DNA from: Agarivorans litoreus
GTDB taxonomy: Bacteria > Pseudomonadota > Gammaproteobacteria > Enterobacterales > Celerinatantimonadaceae
DNA length: 64,000 nt
Reading direction: 5' to 3'
Assembly: GCF_019649015.1 (NCBI RefSeq)
Contig: NZ_BLPI01000001.1
Coordinates: 1,073,501 to 1,137,500 of the forward strand
The notes below the pieces were generated by a model. That model was not told the origin of the DNA. It worked only from the letters and a program-made list of their open reading frames with translations, and ran no database searches. Positions 9,761 through 18,522 of the stretch are shown in pieces. The translations under genes were made by a program, and so were the position numbers. Every line of letters begins with the position of its first letter. Position 1 is the stretch's first letter.

Positions 9761-10035
9761 ATTGCATGTTACGGCACACTCAAAATTACTCTTAACAAAC
9801 TTATGTACCCTTAAATTTTTCTAGTTTTGTGGACAAAGCACTGTCGTTATATACATTCAAATTGTGATTCCTTCTTTCCACAAAGGCTTGCATTCTTTTG
9901 TGCTGATGTTTTTGTTATTTTTCGAGCTAGGTGGCTGATGTAGCTTAGGAAAGGTGATAGTCTGTGTTTTAACAAATGTATGATAAGAGGAAAAATCCCG
10001 TGTTTAAACAAGGCATTTTTCCTATTAATAAGTTG

Positions 10036-11185
10036 TTATGAATCAGAGGCAGTAATGGATACATTCCACAAAGAATTCATTGGGATGCTCAATAAAAAAA
10101 TTGAAGATAACCCAAATCAGAGTTCAGAAATTGATGTCGAAGAGCTAATTGCTAACATTACTCCAGAGCTTGTCGAAATACTTGAGAAATCTCTTAATAA
10201 ATCATCAGCAGAAATGCTCCAAGAACGACAACACGGTTTTTCTGAGTTTGCTAATAATAATGTCTCTCGCTGGAAAGCTGGGTTTGATTTATTAGAATCT
10301 CATATTGTTGCTTGTACTGAAGCAGGTGAAAATATTAATTCATCCTATAGGGCAGAAGCTGCCGAAAACAACGATTTATTATTTGATTTGCTAGTCCGTC
10401 ACCATGCGAGAGCGTGTCATATTTCTAACGAAATACTTTGCTTACTTAAGAATGGCTTTCCTGATGCTGCTCATTCACGATGGCGTGCTTTGCATGAAGT
10501 AAACGCTACAGCAATGTTTCTAGATAAACATGGGTATGAATGTGCAGAAAGGTTCTACTTCCACGATGTAATAGACTCATACGATGGTATGAAAGAACAT
10601 AAAAAGTATGAGAATCGGCTCCAAGCTAAAGCTCCGCCGACTGAGGACATAGAGGAGTGCAAACAAGAATATGACCGCTTAATTAAACGCTATGGTAAGT
10701 CATTTGCGTTCCATTACGGTTGGGCTGCGCACGTTTTTCCCGATAGAAATCCAAGAACAGTGGGTTTTGCAACAATTGAAAAAGATGTTGGTCTTGACCA
10801 TATGCGTCCTTATTACAAATGGGCAAGTCAAAACATACATGCGGGCTCAAAAGGAATGAGAAATCGCCTTGCATTGGCTGAGTGTAACGACGATATTTTA
10901 GTTGTTGGGCAGAGTAACTCTGGAATGACAGACCCAGCTCATGCAACAGCTCTTAGCCTAATGCAGGTTACATGTATTCTATTAAAATCAAAACCAACAC
11001 TTGATCATATTGTTTTAATGGAAGTTGTCAAAAACTACGCAGATAGAATTGGGCAAATATTTTTGAGTATATCGAAAGAAAATGATTCATAACAAAGCCA
11101 TCAAGGTGATGCATTACACTCGGTGGTTTTGGTATGGAGTTCAGTGTACTTTGCAAGTTCAGCGGGGCACACCTTATGGCAGGCG
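10036..11185 (+). mobile_element. solitary integron gene cassette
   Basis: Both cassette edges can be read. The right edge is the G^TT of the attC R' core at 11185. The left edge is G^TTATGA at 10035-10041. When the cassette is circularised, the R' core becomes G+TTATGA, the exact reverse complement of the attC R'' core TCATAAC at 11087-11093, as expected for a real cassette. The single gene starts 19 bases from the left edge and its stop codon lies inside the attC. No integrase and no second attC are visible, so it is a lone (SALIN-type) cassette inserted outside an integron array. Confidence 0.8.
10055..11092 (+). CDS. DUF5677-type protein, cassette cargo
   Basis: 345 residues from the ATG at 10055, chosen over a further-upstream start because it has an AGAGG ribosome site and lies inside the cassette. 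The centre (about residues 110-150: LLFDLLVRHHARACHISNEI and GFPDAAHSRWRALHEVNATA) matches the DUF5677 pattern of a helical protein with conserved Arg, His and Glu. No signal peptide or membrane segment is seen, so it is probably cytosolic. Base composition is more AT-rich than the flanking hut genes, in keeping with transfer. Its function is unknown. Integron cassettes often carry stress, toxin or antiphage genes, but nothing in the sequence proves any of these. Confidence 0.7.
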   Translation: MDTFHKEFIGMLNKKIEDNPNQSSEIDVEELIANITPELVEILEKSLNKSSAEMLQERQHGFSEFANNNVSRWKAGFDLLESHIVACTEAGENINSSYRAEAAENNDLLFDLLVRHHARACHISNEILCLLKNGFPDAAHSRWRALHEVNATAMFLDKHGYECAERFYFHDVIDSYDGMKEHKKYENRLQAKAPPTEDIEECKQEYDRLIKRYGKSFAFHYGWAAHVFPDRNPRTVGFATIEKDVGLDHMRPYYKWASQNIHAGSKGMRNRLALAECNDDILVVGQSNSGMTDPAHATALSLMQVTCILLKSKPTLDHIVLMEVVKNYADRIGQIFLSISKENDS

Positions 11186-11191
11186 TTAATA
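11087..11191 (+). other. attC recombination site
   Basis: The two arms fold together. TAAC (11090-11093) pairs with GTTA (11185-11188). AAA versus AGGC forms the unpaired central spacer. GCCAT (11097-11101) pairs with ATGGC (11176-11180), AAGGTG (11103-11108) with CACCTT (11170-11175), and TGC (11110-11112) with GCA (11167-11169). C11102 and A11109 are unpaired; on the bottom strand these are G and T, the classic extrahelical bases that guide IntI. The length of about 100 bases and the general sequence resemble Vibrio-type attC repeats. Confidence 0.85.
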
Positions 11192-11227
11192 CTAAATATG
11201 TCTAGCTTGGGTGACTCAAACATCAAG

Positions 11228-11260
11228 GCATAAAAAAAGCTGCACCAATACTAGTGCAGC
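11228..11260 (-). terminator. Rho-independent terminator for hutX-hutZ
   Basis: A perfect stem AGCTGCAC/GTGCAGCT, with seven T residues on the minus-strand side. It lies about 100 bases after the hutZ stop. Confidence 0.8.
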
Positions 11261-11362
11261 TACAGTCTAATAAGACCCAAGGTTTCAGCTTTCGCTGAGT
11301 GTGGAGAGAGTACTTACGTACAAGGGCAGCTAAGCCCCAACGGGTGTAAAACCCACGGGCAA

Positions 11363-11875
11363 TTAAGCCCGCTTTTTATGCCCTTCCTTCAAGTGCACAA
11401 AATCGACATCGTCTAAGCCTTTAATATCAAAGGCTTGACCAAATCCTTTTACATAACGTCCTTTAATCGGTTCTAAAGCAAACAGGCTAAAGTCGGCTAG
11501 TTGGCGTAAGTTGCCAACAATTTCGCCGTGGCGCTGTTCGAGTAAATCAATCACTTGCTCACGCGGTTCGTCGTCTACTTGCTTGGCAATAACGTCGTAA
11601 CTCAAGCGTTTACGGGCATAAATTTGCTTAGCATCGGCTTCGTCGTCAATTAACATTACGGCGGCTTTGTTGTGAGCGCGCAAGTAACCGGCATGCTTGG
11701 AAATATCGCTAATTAAAATGTAAAACGCCCCTTGGTAACAAATAAATGGCGAGTACGAGCTATGTGGGAATTCATCTTCCCCCAGCGAGGCAATCAAAAT
11801 ACTCTGCTTGCTAGCGACAAACTCTGCTATTTCGGGGCCTAGGCGCGATGCCAAGCGTGCTTTTTTATCAATCAT
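11363..11875 (-). CDS. hutZ: HutZ/HugZ-type haem utilisation protein
   Basis: 170 residues with the split-barrel fold of the pyridoxamine 5'-phosphate oxidase superfamily (LIASLGEDEFPHSSYSPFI ... FYILISDISKHAGYL). Members next to hutX bind haem in the cytosol and take part in its breakdown or iron release in Vibrio and Campylobacter. The C-terminal ALEPIKGRYVKGFGQAFDIK is the typical family ending. It abuts hutX (stop and start share base 11875), so the two are translated from one message. Expression should be iron-repressed through the Fur box at 12482. Confidence 0.88.
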   Translation of the reverse strand: MIDKKARLASRLGPEIAEFVASKQSILIASLGEDEFPHSSYSPFICYQGAFYILISDISKHAGYLRAHNKAAVMLIDDEADAKQIYARKRLSYDVIAKQVDDEPREQVIDLLEQRHGEIVGNLRQLADFSLFALEPIKGRYVKGFGQAFDIKGLDDVDFVHLKEGHKKRA

Positions 11876-12390
11876 TACTGTTGGTTCTCTAGTTCCGTTA
11901 GTGCCATGTTTTGCTTTAGCAATTCAAAGCGTTCTACTTGTTCTGGCAACAATACGCGTTTGCGATCTCGCCCTAAATAAATCTTAAATATAGTGCTGCC
12001 ATTATCATCAAAGAACTGAAAACAGTAACTTTGGGTGCCGCGCAAGGGCTTACTAATTAAGGCAATGCTAGCAATGTTGTCTAGCTTTAAATGGCCATGT
12101 AAATGGCTTTGCTTATCCATTAAATTGTAATAACCGTGGCCTGGTTTACCACAAGGAAAGTTATCTTTTATTTCAAATACTGAACCAGCCACTTGAATAA
12201 TGGTGGTCATTGGTCCCCAACTAGGGAGATCGTACATTAGCCATTGCAGCTGCTCATTAGGTAACCAACAGGCCCATTCTTCCGGCAGAGCTTGGACAAT
12301 TTCTGCTTCGCTGCATTGCGCTTTTTCTGCCAATTGAGCCACACTTAATTCGCTGTGCTGCTCTACTACTTCGGCTGGCGTTAAGGCCAT
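11875..12390 (-). CDS. hutX: HutX-type intracellular haem carrier
   Basis: 171 residues. The N-terminal helical part (PAEVVEQHSELSVAQLAEKA) and the core (WGPMTTIIQVAGSVFEIKDNFPCGKPGHGYYNLMDK then HLHGHLKLDNIASIALISKP) match the HutX/ChuX fold. HutX accepts haem after import and passes it to HutZ. It is the first gene of the leftward hut pair. hutW, the radical-SAM partner often found upstream of hutX in Vibrio, is missing here: only about 180 bases separate hutX from tonB. Confidence 0.88.
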   Translation of the reverse strand: MALTPAEVVEQHSELSVAQLAEKAQCSEAEIVQALPEEWACWLPNEQLQWLMYDLPSWGPMTTIIQVAGSVFEIKDNFPCGKPGHGYYNLMDKQSHLHGHLKLDNIASIALISKPLRGTQSYCFQFFDDNGSTIFKIYLGRDRKRVLLPEQVERFELLKQNMALTELENQQ

Positions 12391-12481
12391 TTAACTCTCC
12401 TATCTTGCTTGCTATTAGCAGCTTGTTTGGACAATAGGCCAAACTGCTTAACTGTTTGCCACCTTACCCTAGCAACAAATC

Positions 12482-12502
12482 AAATGCAAATCATTATCAT
12501 TT
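12482..12502. promoter_or_regulatory. Fur box between hutX and tonB
   Basis: The word starts AAATGCAAAT and ends ATTATCATTT. It agrees with the 21-base Fur palindrome AAATGATAAT-N-ATTATCATTT at all but two positions. It lies about 90 bases upstream of hutX and about 70 upstream of tonB, so it can repress both divergent operons when iron is sufficient. Confidence 0.8.
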
Positions 12503-12570
12503 GTATTTACTTATTTTTTATTTGCCAGTATCCTAGGCCCAATGTCGAGTTAATTGTGTAAGGGTAAAAG

Positions 12571-13392
12571 ATGGGGAAGCTTAGTTTGGCCGTGCTAATT
12601 TCAGCGGCTATACATGGCTACTTTATGTATATGCAGCCCAACATCAAAGAGATGACACAAAGTAGTGGCGGCCAAACGGCAGCGCCGAGTTTAAGTGTTG
12701 TGGCAATAAATACCTCGGTGGTGGCAACAGAACAAGCTGAAACCCCTTCAGAAGAGGCCTTGCCCGCTGAGACTCCGCCACCAGTTAAGCCCTTGGCAAA
12801 ACCAGAACAGGCAAGCCCAAAAGCGCTAACAAACAAGCCTACACCTCGCCCAGTTGAGCAAAAAACAGCGGAAGTAAAACCTGTAGTAAAGGACACACCG
12901 AGTGAAAAACAGAAACCTAGAGAGCAAAATCAACTTGCCCAGCATAAACCGCCGCAGCCGGAGCAAGTTAAAAAGACGCCTACAGAACCCCTTAAACCCG
13001 CAGCAAAGCCTGATCTTAAGCGCGAGCCTGTTGAAGAACTAAACACTGCTCAAGCAAGTGCTAGCCAAGTAAATAGTCAGGCGCAAACCGAGCAAGGTTT
13101 GTCTAAGTTGCCGCGCATTAATACCCAGCCTCGCTTTGCGAGGCCGCCTACTGCGCCAGTATATCCACGGGTGGCTAAGAAACGCGGTTTAGAAGGCACA
13201 GTGATGGTAGAGGTTTGGTTAGACCCTACAGGTCGACAAACCAAACGTGAAATAAACAGTAGTTCGGGCGTAAAAAGCTTGGACAAGGCGGCATTAAAGG
13301 CAGTGAAGCGCTGGCAGTTTAAGGGCCTAATTGTAGATGGCCAAGCTCAAGCTTCGCGCGCGCTTATCCCTATTCGTTTCAATTTGAGTTAA
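12571..13392 (+). CDS. tonB: TonB energy transducer
   Basis: 273 residues. An N-terminal membrane anchor (KLSLAVLISAAIHGYFMYM) is followed by a long Pro/Lys/Glu-rich spacer (about residues 55-165) that spans the periplasm, then the TonB C-terminal domain (YPRVAKKRGLEGTVMVEVWL ... SLDKAALKAVKRWQF). The C-terminal domain contacts TonB boxes of outer-membrane receptors, probably including the haem receptor at 53801. It is the first gene of tonB-exbB-exbD-hutB-hutC-hutD, downstream of a Fur box. Confidence 0.95.
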   Translation: MGKLSLAVLISAAIHGYFMYMQPNIKEMTQSSGGQTAAPSLSVVAINTSVVATEQAETPSEEALPAETPPPVKPLAKPEQASPKALTNKPTPRPVEQKTAEVKPVVKDTPSEKQKPREQNQLAQHKPPQPEQVKKTPTEPLKPAAKPDLKREPVEELNTAQASASQVNSQAQTEQGLSKLPRINTQPRFARPPTAPVYPRVAKKRGLEGTVMVEVWLDPTGRQTKREINSSSGVKSLDKAALKAVKRWQFKGLIVDGQAQASRALIPIRFNLS

Positions 13393-13396
13393 GTTT

Positions 13397-14134
13397 ATGC
13401 AAATAATATCTTCTGAACAGCTTGGTGCGCTAAGCAACATTTTAACGTCGGAGCAATTGGGCGATTTACGCTGGCCAATTGTACTTTGCTCGGTATTGGC
13501 CTGCGCCATCATCATTGAGCGCATAGCCAGTTTAGCCTTTACTCACATTGCTATTCACCAACGTAACTGGCTTAAACTTGCCACCCATTTACTTACCAGT
13601 AAAAAAGCCCCCTGCAAAAATCAAAAGCAGTGTTTTTCGCAATCTCGCAGTTTGGCGCGCAAAGCTATTTGCTTGTTATTAGTACATAAAGATCAAGCTA
13701 AGAACCTACGTGAAGAAATCGCCGCAGTATGGCTGCGCCAGCAGCAACAAAAACTGGCTAGAGGTTTAAAAGCCTTACACATACTGGCTTTAATTAGCCC
13801 TTTGTTGGGCTTGCTGGGCACGGTGCTGGGCTTAATTGAAATGTTTGATGCGCTAGCAGTAAGCGAGCAAGCCGTTAACCCTGCCATGTTATCGCAAGGT
13901 TTAGGCACGGCCATGTATACCACAGCTGCAGGCCTATTAGTTACAGTGCCAGCACTGGCTTTTGCTCATGGTTTAAGCCTTTGGAAAGACCGGATTATTC
14001 ATGAATTAGAAACCACTATTAACCAAGCAAATCTAATGATTGAAGGGGTGAACACTCTTGCCGATGACGCTCGTACTTTAGCGGCATTTCAGCCAGAAGC
14101 GAAGACGAAAGAGTTAGAGCACGCGCCAGCATGA
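13397..14134 (+). CDS. exbB: ExbB (MotA/TolQ/ExbB family proton channel)
   Basis: 245 residues with three membrane segments: about 25-45, and a pair near 130-150 and 175-200. The LISPLLGLLGTVLGLIEMFD segment and the GLGTAMYTTAAGLLVTVPAL segment are the conserved proton-channel motifs of the family. Together with ExbD it uses the proton gradient to drive TonB. It starts five bases after tonB and overlaps exbD by four bases. Confidence 0.93.
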   Translation: MQIISSEQLGALSNILTSEQLGDLRWPIVLCSVLACAIIIERIASLAFTHIAIHQRNWLKLATHLLTSKKAPCKNQKQCFSQSRSLARKAICLLLVHKDQAKNLREEIAAVWLRQQQQKLARGLKALHILALISPLLGLLGTVLGLIEMFDALAVSEQAVNPAMLSQGLGTAMYTTAAGLLVTVPALAFAHGLSLWKDRIIHELETTINQANLMIEGVNTLADDARTLAAFQPEAKTKELEHAPA

Positions 14135-14553
14135 TCCGCATCGAACAACAGCACAATAGCTTTAGCATGGTGCCCGACTTAACCGCCCTACTCGATATTA
14201 TTTTTATTGTATTGGTGTTTTTGCTGCTCACTGCCAATAGCCGGGTTTACCAAATGGATATGGATTTACCCAGCACCAGCCAAGAGCAAAGCAGCGTAGC
14301 CAGCGAACCTGCCGAGCTGCAGCTTAGTTTGTTTCAGGATAATCCTATTTGGGGTTTGGATGAGCAGCGTTATCAAACGTTTGCCGACTTTGAACAAGCC
14401 ATAAAACAACAAACTAAACAGCAAAGCGATCCCAGCGTGAGCTTAGCTAGCGAGCGCCAAGTGCCCGTTGAACACCTATTAAAAATGTTAGAGCTGTTGC
14501 AACAGCTAGATATTAAAACCACCCAAATACTCATGGATAAGAACAATGATTAA
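14131..14553 (+). CDS. exbD: ExbD biopolymer transport protein
   Basis: 140 residues: one membrane segment at about residues 15-35 (PDLTALLDIIFIVLVFLLLT) with the essential Asp in DIIF, then a periplasmic domain. It starts by ATGA overlap with exbB, giving translational coupling, and overlaps hutB by eight bases. Confidence 0.93.
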   Translation: MIRIEQQHNSFSMVPDLTALLDIIFIVLVFLLLTANSRVYQMDMDLPSTSQEQSSVASEPAELQLSLFQDNPIWGLDEQRYQTFADFEQAIKQQTKQQSDPSVSLASERQVPVEHLLKMLELLQQLDIKTTQILMDKNND

Positions 14554-15400
14554 GCGCCATCTCCCCCCGCTGTTTTCTGCCTGTTTAGGGCTAAGCCTTA
14601 TTGCCAGCACAGCGCTGCAAGCTGAACCACTAAAACGCGTAGTAAGCGCTGGCGCCAACATCACTGAAATCATCATTGCCTTAGATGCTGAGCAACAGAT
14701 GGTTGCGGTAGATTCTACCAGCCAGTTACCCAGTAACCTTTCGCTGCCAGTAGTGGGCTACCATCGCCAACTTAGCGCCGAAGGTTTGTTAGCTCTTGCG
14801 CCCGACGCAGTAATTGGCAGTGATGAAATGGGCCCCGATAGCAGTCTTAATCAGCTGCAGCAAGCTGGCGTTCAGATCCACCGATTAAACAGCCAGTCTA
14901 CGGTTGCCAGCCTAGAGCAGCGGATTGATGCCTTAGCTACACTGCTAGGTCACCCAGCCAAAGCCACGGAGTTGCATCAAAAGCTAAAACAACAGCTAAC
15001 GCAGCTAGACGAATATTCACAATCGGCCAAGCCAATGAATACTCTGTTTTTTATGAGCCACGATGCGAAAAAGCTACTCACTGCGGGCCGCGATACAACT
15101 GCCAATAGTATTATGGAGCTAGCAGGTGCGGTAAACCTCGCCAAACCACATTTAAACAGCTACAAACCGCTATCAGATGAAGCGATACTTTCTATGCAGC
15201 CAGAGCTCTTGTTGTTTAGCCAACGCAGCTTAGACAAATTAGGTGGTGTACAAGGTGTGTTAAGCAGTTTTCCGGTATTAGCTGCGACCCCTGCTGGAAA
15301 AACCAAGGCAATTTATGCGATTGATGGACATGCACTTATTGGTGGCTTAGGCTTGGCAAGCATAGATGAAGCGGTGCGCCTAAGCCAACGCTTGCAGTAA
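14546..15400 (+). CDS. hutB: haem ABC transporter periplasmic binding protein HutB
   Basis: 284 residues with a signal peptide (cleavage near LQAEP) and the TroA/BtuF class III binding fold: KRVVSAGANITEIIIALDAE at the N-lobe, GYHRQLSAEGLLALAPDAVIG, and the long connecting helix typical of haem and B12 binders. It should receive haem from the outer-membrane receptor and deliver it to HutCD. It overlaps exbD, so it is part of the same message. Confidence 0.9.
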   Translation: MIKRHLPPLFSACLGLSLIASTALQAEPLKRVVSAGANITEIIIALDAEQQMVAVDSTSQLPSNLSLPVVGYHRQLSAEGLLALAPDAVIGSDEMGPDSSLNQLQQAGVQIHRLNSQSTVASLEQRIDALATLLGHPAKATELHQKLKQQLTQLDEYSQSAKPMNTLFFMSHDAKKLLTAGRDTTANSIMELAGAVNLAKPHLNSYKPLSDEAILSMQPELLLFSQRSLDKLGGVQGVLSSFPVLAATPAGKTKAIYAIDGHALIGGLGLASIDEAVRLSQRLQ

Positions 15401-15417
15401 ATCGTTAACCCCTTGCT

Positions 15418-15439
15418 GGCGAAGGCTTAAACCTTCGCC
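15418..15439 (+). promoter_or_regulatory. intercistronic hairpin between hutB and hutC
   Basis: A perfect stem GGCGAAGG/CCTTCGCC with a six-base loop and no T tract. It more probably stabilises or tunes the message than ends it. Confidence 0.55.
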
Positions 15440-15462
15440 ATTGTAATTACTAGGTTGTATTA

Positions 15463-16530
15463 ATGTCTCTATTTTCTCAGCATTCGGCTAAGCCCAATGC
15501 ATTGTTTTCAGGATGGCTACTGCCCTTGGCTTTGCTGATATTGTTAGCCACCGCGCTGTTGTCGGTCACCCAAGGGCCAATGAGTATTCCGGTAAGTGAT
15601 GCCCTAAGTGCCTTGCTGCCCTTTAACTTCGAAAGCGACGCACCGGCGCATTATCAATTAGTGGTTACCGGCATTCGTTTACCCCGCACCCTATTATGTA
15701 TTGCGGTTGGCGCAATATTGGCAATGTGTGGCGCGGTAATGCAAGGGCTATTTCGTAACCCCTTAGCCGACCCCGGCATTATTGGGGTGTCTAGCGGTAG
15801 TGCAGCAGGTGCAGCCATTGCGATTGTATTGCTGGGCTTGGTGAACTGGCAGCTGCCTGAATTTATTAGCGCTTTAGCGGTGCCACTGTTTGCCTTTATT
15901 GGCGGCTTTGTAACAACGGTATTGGTATATCGTTTAGGTACCACACCTAACGGTACGTCGGTAGTAATGATGCTATTAGCCGGCATTGCTGTAGGCGCAT
16001 TATCTGGCGCAGGCATTGGCTTATTAAGCTATTTAGCCAATGACCAAATGCTACGTGATTTAAGCTTGTGGCAAATGGGTTCCTTAGCCGGCGCCACCTG
16101 GAGCAACATAGTATTAGCCTTTGTCACTTTAGCTATTTTGCTAGTGGTATTTATGCGCAAAGCCCAAGCCTTAAATGCTTTGCTGTTAGGCGAAGCCGAA
16201 GCGGGCCACTTGGGTATTCAAGTTCAAAAGCTTAAAAGCCAATTAATTTTCTTTACTGCTTTAGGTGTTGGTATCGCTGTATCGGTATCAGGTTTAATTG
16301 GTTTTGTGGGCTTGGTAGTTCCCCACTTAATTCGCATGCTGCTAGGGCCTAATCATCAACGCTTAATTCCCTACAGCGCATTATTGGGCGCAGCCTTATT
16401 GTTACTAGCGGATTTGCTTTCTCGCTTAGTGATAAGCCCTGCCGAGCTGCCTGTAGGCATTGTTACAGCTTTGGTTGGCGCACCGTTTTTCATCTTCTTG
16501 CTGTTACAACAGCGCCAGCGAATTGCTTAG
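15463..16530 (+). CDS. hutC: haem ABC transporter permease HutC (FecCD family)
   Basis: 355 residues with about ten membrane segments. The FecCD signatures are clear: RLPRTLLCIAVGAILAMCGA, MQGLFRNPLADPGIIGVSSG, and GLIGFVGLVVPHLIRMLLG, the coupling-helix region that meets the ATPase. Length is normal for a BtuC-like importer subunit. It should work as a dimer with HutD in the inner membrane. Confidence 0.93.
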   Translation: MSLFSQHSAKPNALFSGWLLPLALLILLATALLSVTQGPMSIPVSDALSALLPFNFESDAPAHYQLVVTGIRLPRTLLCIAVGAILAMCGAVMQGLFRNPLADPGIIGVSSGSAAGAAIAIVLLGLVNWQLPEFISALAVPLFAFIGGFVTTVLVYRLGTTPNGTSVVMMLLAGIAVGALSGAGIGLLSYLANDQMLRDLSLWQMGSLAGATWSNIVLAFVTLAILLVVFMRKAQALNALLLGEAEAGHLGIQVQKLKSQLIFFTALGVGIAVSVSGLIGFVGLVVPHLIRMLLGPNHQRLIPYSALLGAALLLLADLLSRLVISPAELPVGIVTALVGAPFFIFLLLQQRQRIA

Positions 16531-16537
16531 GGTTTCT

Positions 16538-17320
16538 ATGTCGTCTTTATCAAACAGTATTCAACTGCAAGGCTTAGATTTTTCGCTAGGCAATAAGCAA
16601 CTTTTTAGGCAACTTTCATTAAGCTTTGCTGCTGGCCAACACACCGCATTATTAGGTGCGAACGGGGCTGGTAAGAGCTCGCTACTAAAACTTATTTGTG
16701 GAGATCGCCAACAACAAGCCGGCAACATCCACATTTTAGCTAAGCCGCGCAGCGAATGGGATAAACCCCAGTTAAGTCGCCATTTAGCCGTGTTGCCGCA
16801 AAGCTCGGAACTAAGTTTTGCCTTTAGCGTGAGCGAAGTGGTTGGTTTGGGCTTAATTAACAGCCGCTTAAGTTATCAAGATCAGCAAAAGATTATTAAG
16901 CAACAGCTTGAGTTGATGGATATTTGGCACTACAAAGATACCCCCTACCCGCAGCTTTCTGGCGGTGAAAAACAACGCGTGCATTACGCACGAGTGACAG
17001 CTCAGCTAGCTACCACGCCCATCGAACAGCAAATTCTATTGTTAGATGAACCCACCAGCGCCCTGGACTTAAGCCACCAGCAAGTGCTAATGGAACACGC
17101 AGAAAAGCTTAGCCAGCAAGGCGCTACAGTCATTAGCGTGGTGCACGACTTAAACCTTGCCTCTCGTTACTGCCAGCGCATTTTGCTGTTAAAAGACGGT
17201 GAAATTTGCAGTGACGGAACGCCAGAAAAAGTACTAAATCAAGCCAACATTAAGCATGTATTTGATTACCAAGCCGAGATAATGCGCCACCCAGAACAAG
17301 ACTTTCCAGTGGTTATTTAG
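16538..17320 (+). CDS. hutD: haem ABC transporter ATPase HutD
   Basis: 260 residues from the ATG at 16538; an upstream in-frame start at 16460 would lie inside hutC and is not favoured. Walker A is GANGAGKSS (about residue 40), the signature LSGGEKQR lies near 140, Walker B is LLLDEPTSALD near 170, and the H-loop is VVHDLN. It energises haem import through HutC. It is the last gene of the operon and nearly abuts the convergent AraC gene, leaving only eight bases between them and no clear terminator. Confidence 0.93.
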   Translation: MSSLSNSIQLQGLDFSLGNKQLFRQLSLSFAAGQHTALLGANGAGKSSLLKLICGDRQQQAGNIHILAKPRSEWDKPQLSRHLAVLPQSSELSFAFSVSEVVGLGLINSRLSYQDQQKIIKQQLELMDIWHYKDTPYPQLSGGEKQRVHYARVTAQLATTPIEQQILLLDEPTSALDLSHQQVLMEHAEKLSQQGATVISVVHDLNLASRYCQRILLLKDGEICSDGTPEKVLNQANIKHVFDYQAEIMRHPEQDFPVVI

Positions 17321-17328
17321 CAACCCAG

Positions 17329-18228
17329 CTAGCTTTTATTTCGAAAGCTGGCTGGGCTGTTGCCAGTTAGTTGCTTAAAGCGGGCACTAAAATGGGCTTG
17401 GGAAGAAAACCCGGTTTGATAAGCCACTTCTGCCAAACTTAATTCGCCTGTAAGCAATAAGCTTTTAGCCCGCTCGATACGTCGCTGGCTTAGGTATTGA
17501 TGAGGGCTTAACCCGCTGCTTTGTTTAAACATACGGGCAAAGTGATAGTCACTTAAATCCACCAACTGGGCCAACTGATTCAAGCTAAGTTTGTCGGCTA
17601 AATGCGCCTCTATAAACTCTTGGCAACGGGCAAGCTGAAACGGCGCCAGCCCCCCACTAAAGCTTGGTTCAGTTAGCTGTTTAGTTAGGTAGTGTTTGCT
17701 TATATGGCCAAGCAGCAATTGGCTAAGTTGATCCAAAGCTAAACGGTCGGCATTGTCTTGCCAATTAAGCTTAAGTAACCACTGCTGAATAAGGCTGCTT
17801 ACAGCCAGGTCGTCTGCAAATGTAAGATCTTGCACGTCAAAACCAGTACCGCTTTTATCCCAAATTTGTTCAATACTTTGGCTTAGATCGTTATCGCTAA
17901 AATACAAATGCACAAAGGCCAAATCGCCATCTACCTGCCAACGAGATTCATGCCCAGCAGGCATTAAACAAAGCTTTCCCGGAGCGCCGCCACTTACCAA
18001 ATTAGAGCCAATCAGCCGCTTAGTTCGATAACCACCAGCAAGATAGACACTTAAGGTGTGATGCTCTGGGCGATGATAAGAGGTGCGGTCATCTTGATTA
18101 GACCAACGAGCAAAGCCTAACTGCTCGCCAAGGCTAACGCTATTATGCAACACCGCCCGTGCTTGATTAAGCCGTTCAAATACATGGCTACCTTGAATAA
18201 AGCGATGGTCTGATAGTTTATTGCTCAT
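17329..18228 (-). CDS. AraC-family transcriptional regulator
   Basis: 299 residues. The N-terminal half is a cupin-like sensing region (HHTLSVYLAGGYRTKRLIG ... GKLCLMPAGHESRWQVDG). The last 100 residues hold the two HTH motifs (LADKLSLNQLAQLVDLSDYH and ELSLAEVAYQTGFSSQAHFS) with the usual FARMFKQSSGLSPHQYLSQRR. The ribosome site TAAGGAGGTGG is strong. It is divergent from the envelope operon starting at 18523, which it may control; that is inference from position only. Confidence 0.9.
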   Translation of the reverse strand: MSNKLSDHRFIQGSHVFERLNQARAVLHNSVSLGEQLGFARWSNQDDRTSYHRPEHHTLSVYLAGGYRTKRLIGSNLVSGGAPGKLCLMPAGHESRWQVDGDLAFVHLYFSDNDLSQSIEQIWDKSGTGFDVQDLTFADDLAVSSLIQQWLLKLNWQDNADRLALDQLSQLLLGHISKHYLTKQLTEPSFSGGLAPFQLARCQEFIEAHLADKLSLNQLAQLVDLSDYHFARMFKQSSGLSPHQYLSQRRIERAKSLLLTGELSLAEVAYQTGFSSQAHFSARFKQLTGNSPASFRNKS

Positions 18229-18522
18229 ACCACCTCCTTATGGTGCTGCGCATTAAATATAGAAAATATCACCAACATTCCCTGCTAAGCAAGTTAATGA
18301 ATTACAGCAATTACTTGCCTTAGAGTTGATGCTCTAATAAAATCTCACCAACTTTTATAAGCATAGAACCTGAGTACTTCAGGCTACGTAGCGCGTATTA
18401 AGAATACTCTCCAATGCGCTACCCTCCAAACCACAAGGACGTAAACACTCTACCCTGCAAGTAGAGTGATGTTGGCGATCTTTGCTTTGTTGTTTTTACG
18501 CAAAATTGAGACAAGCTCGTAC

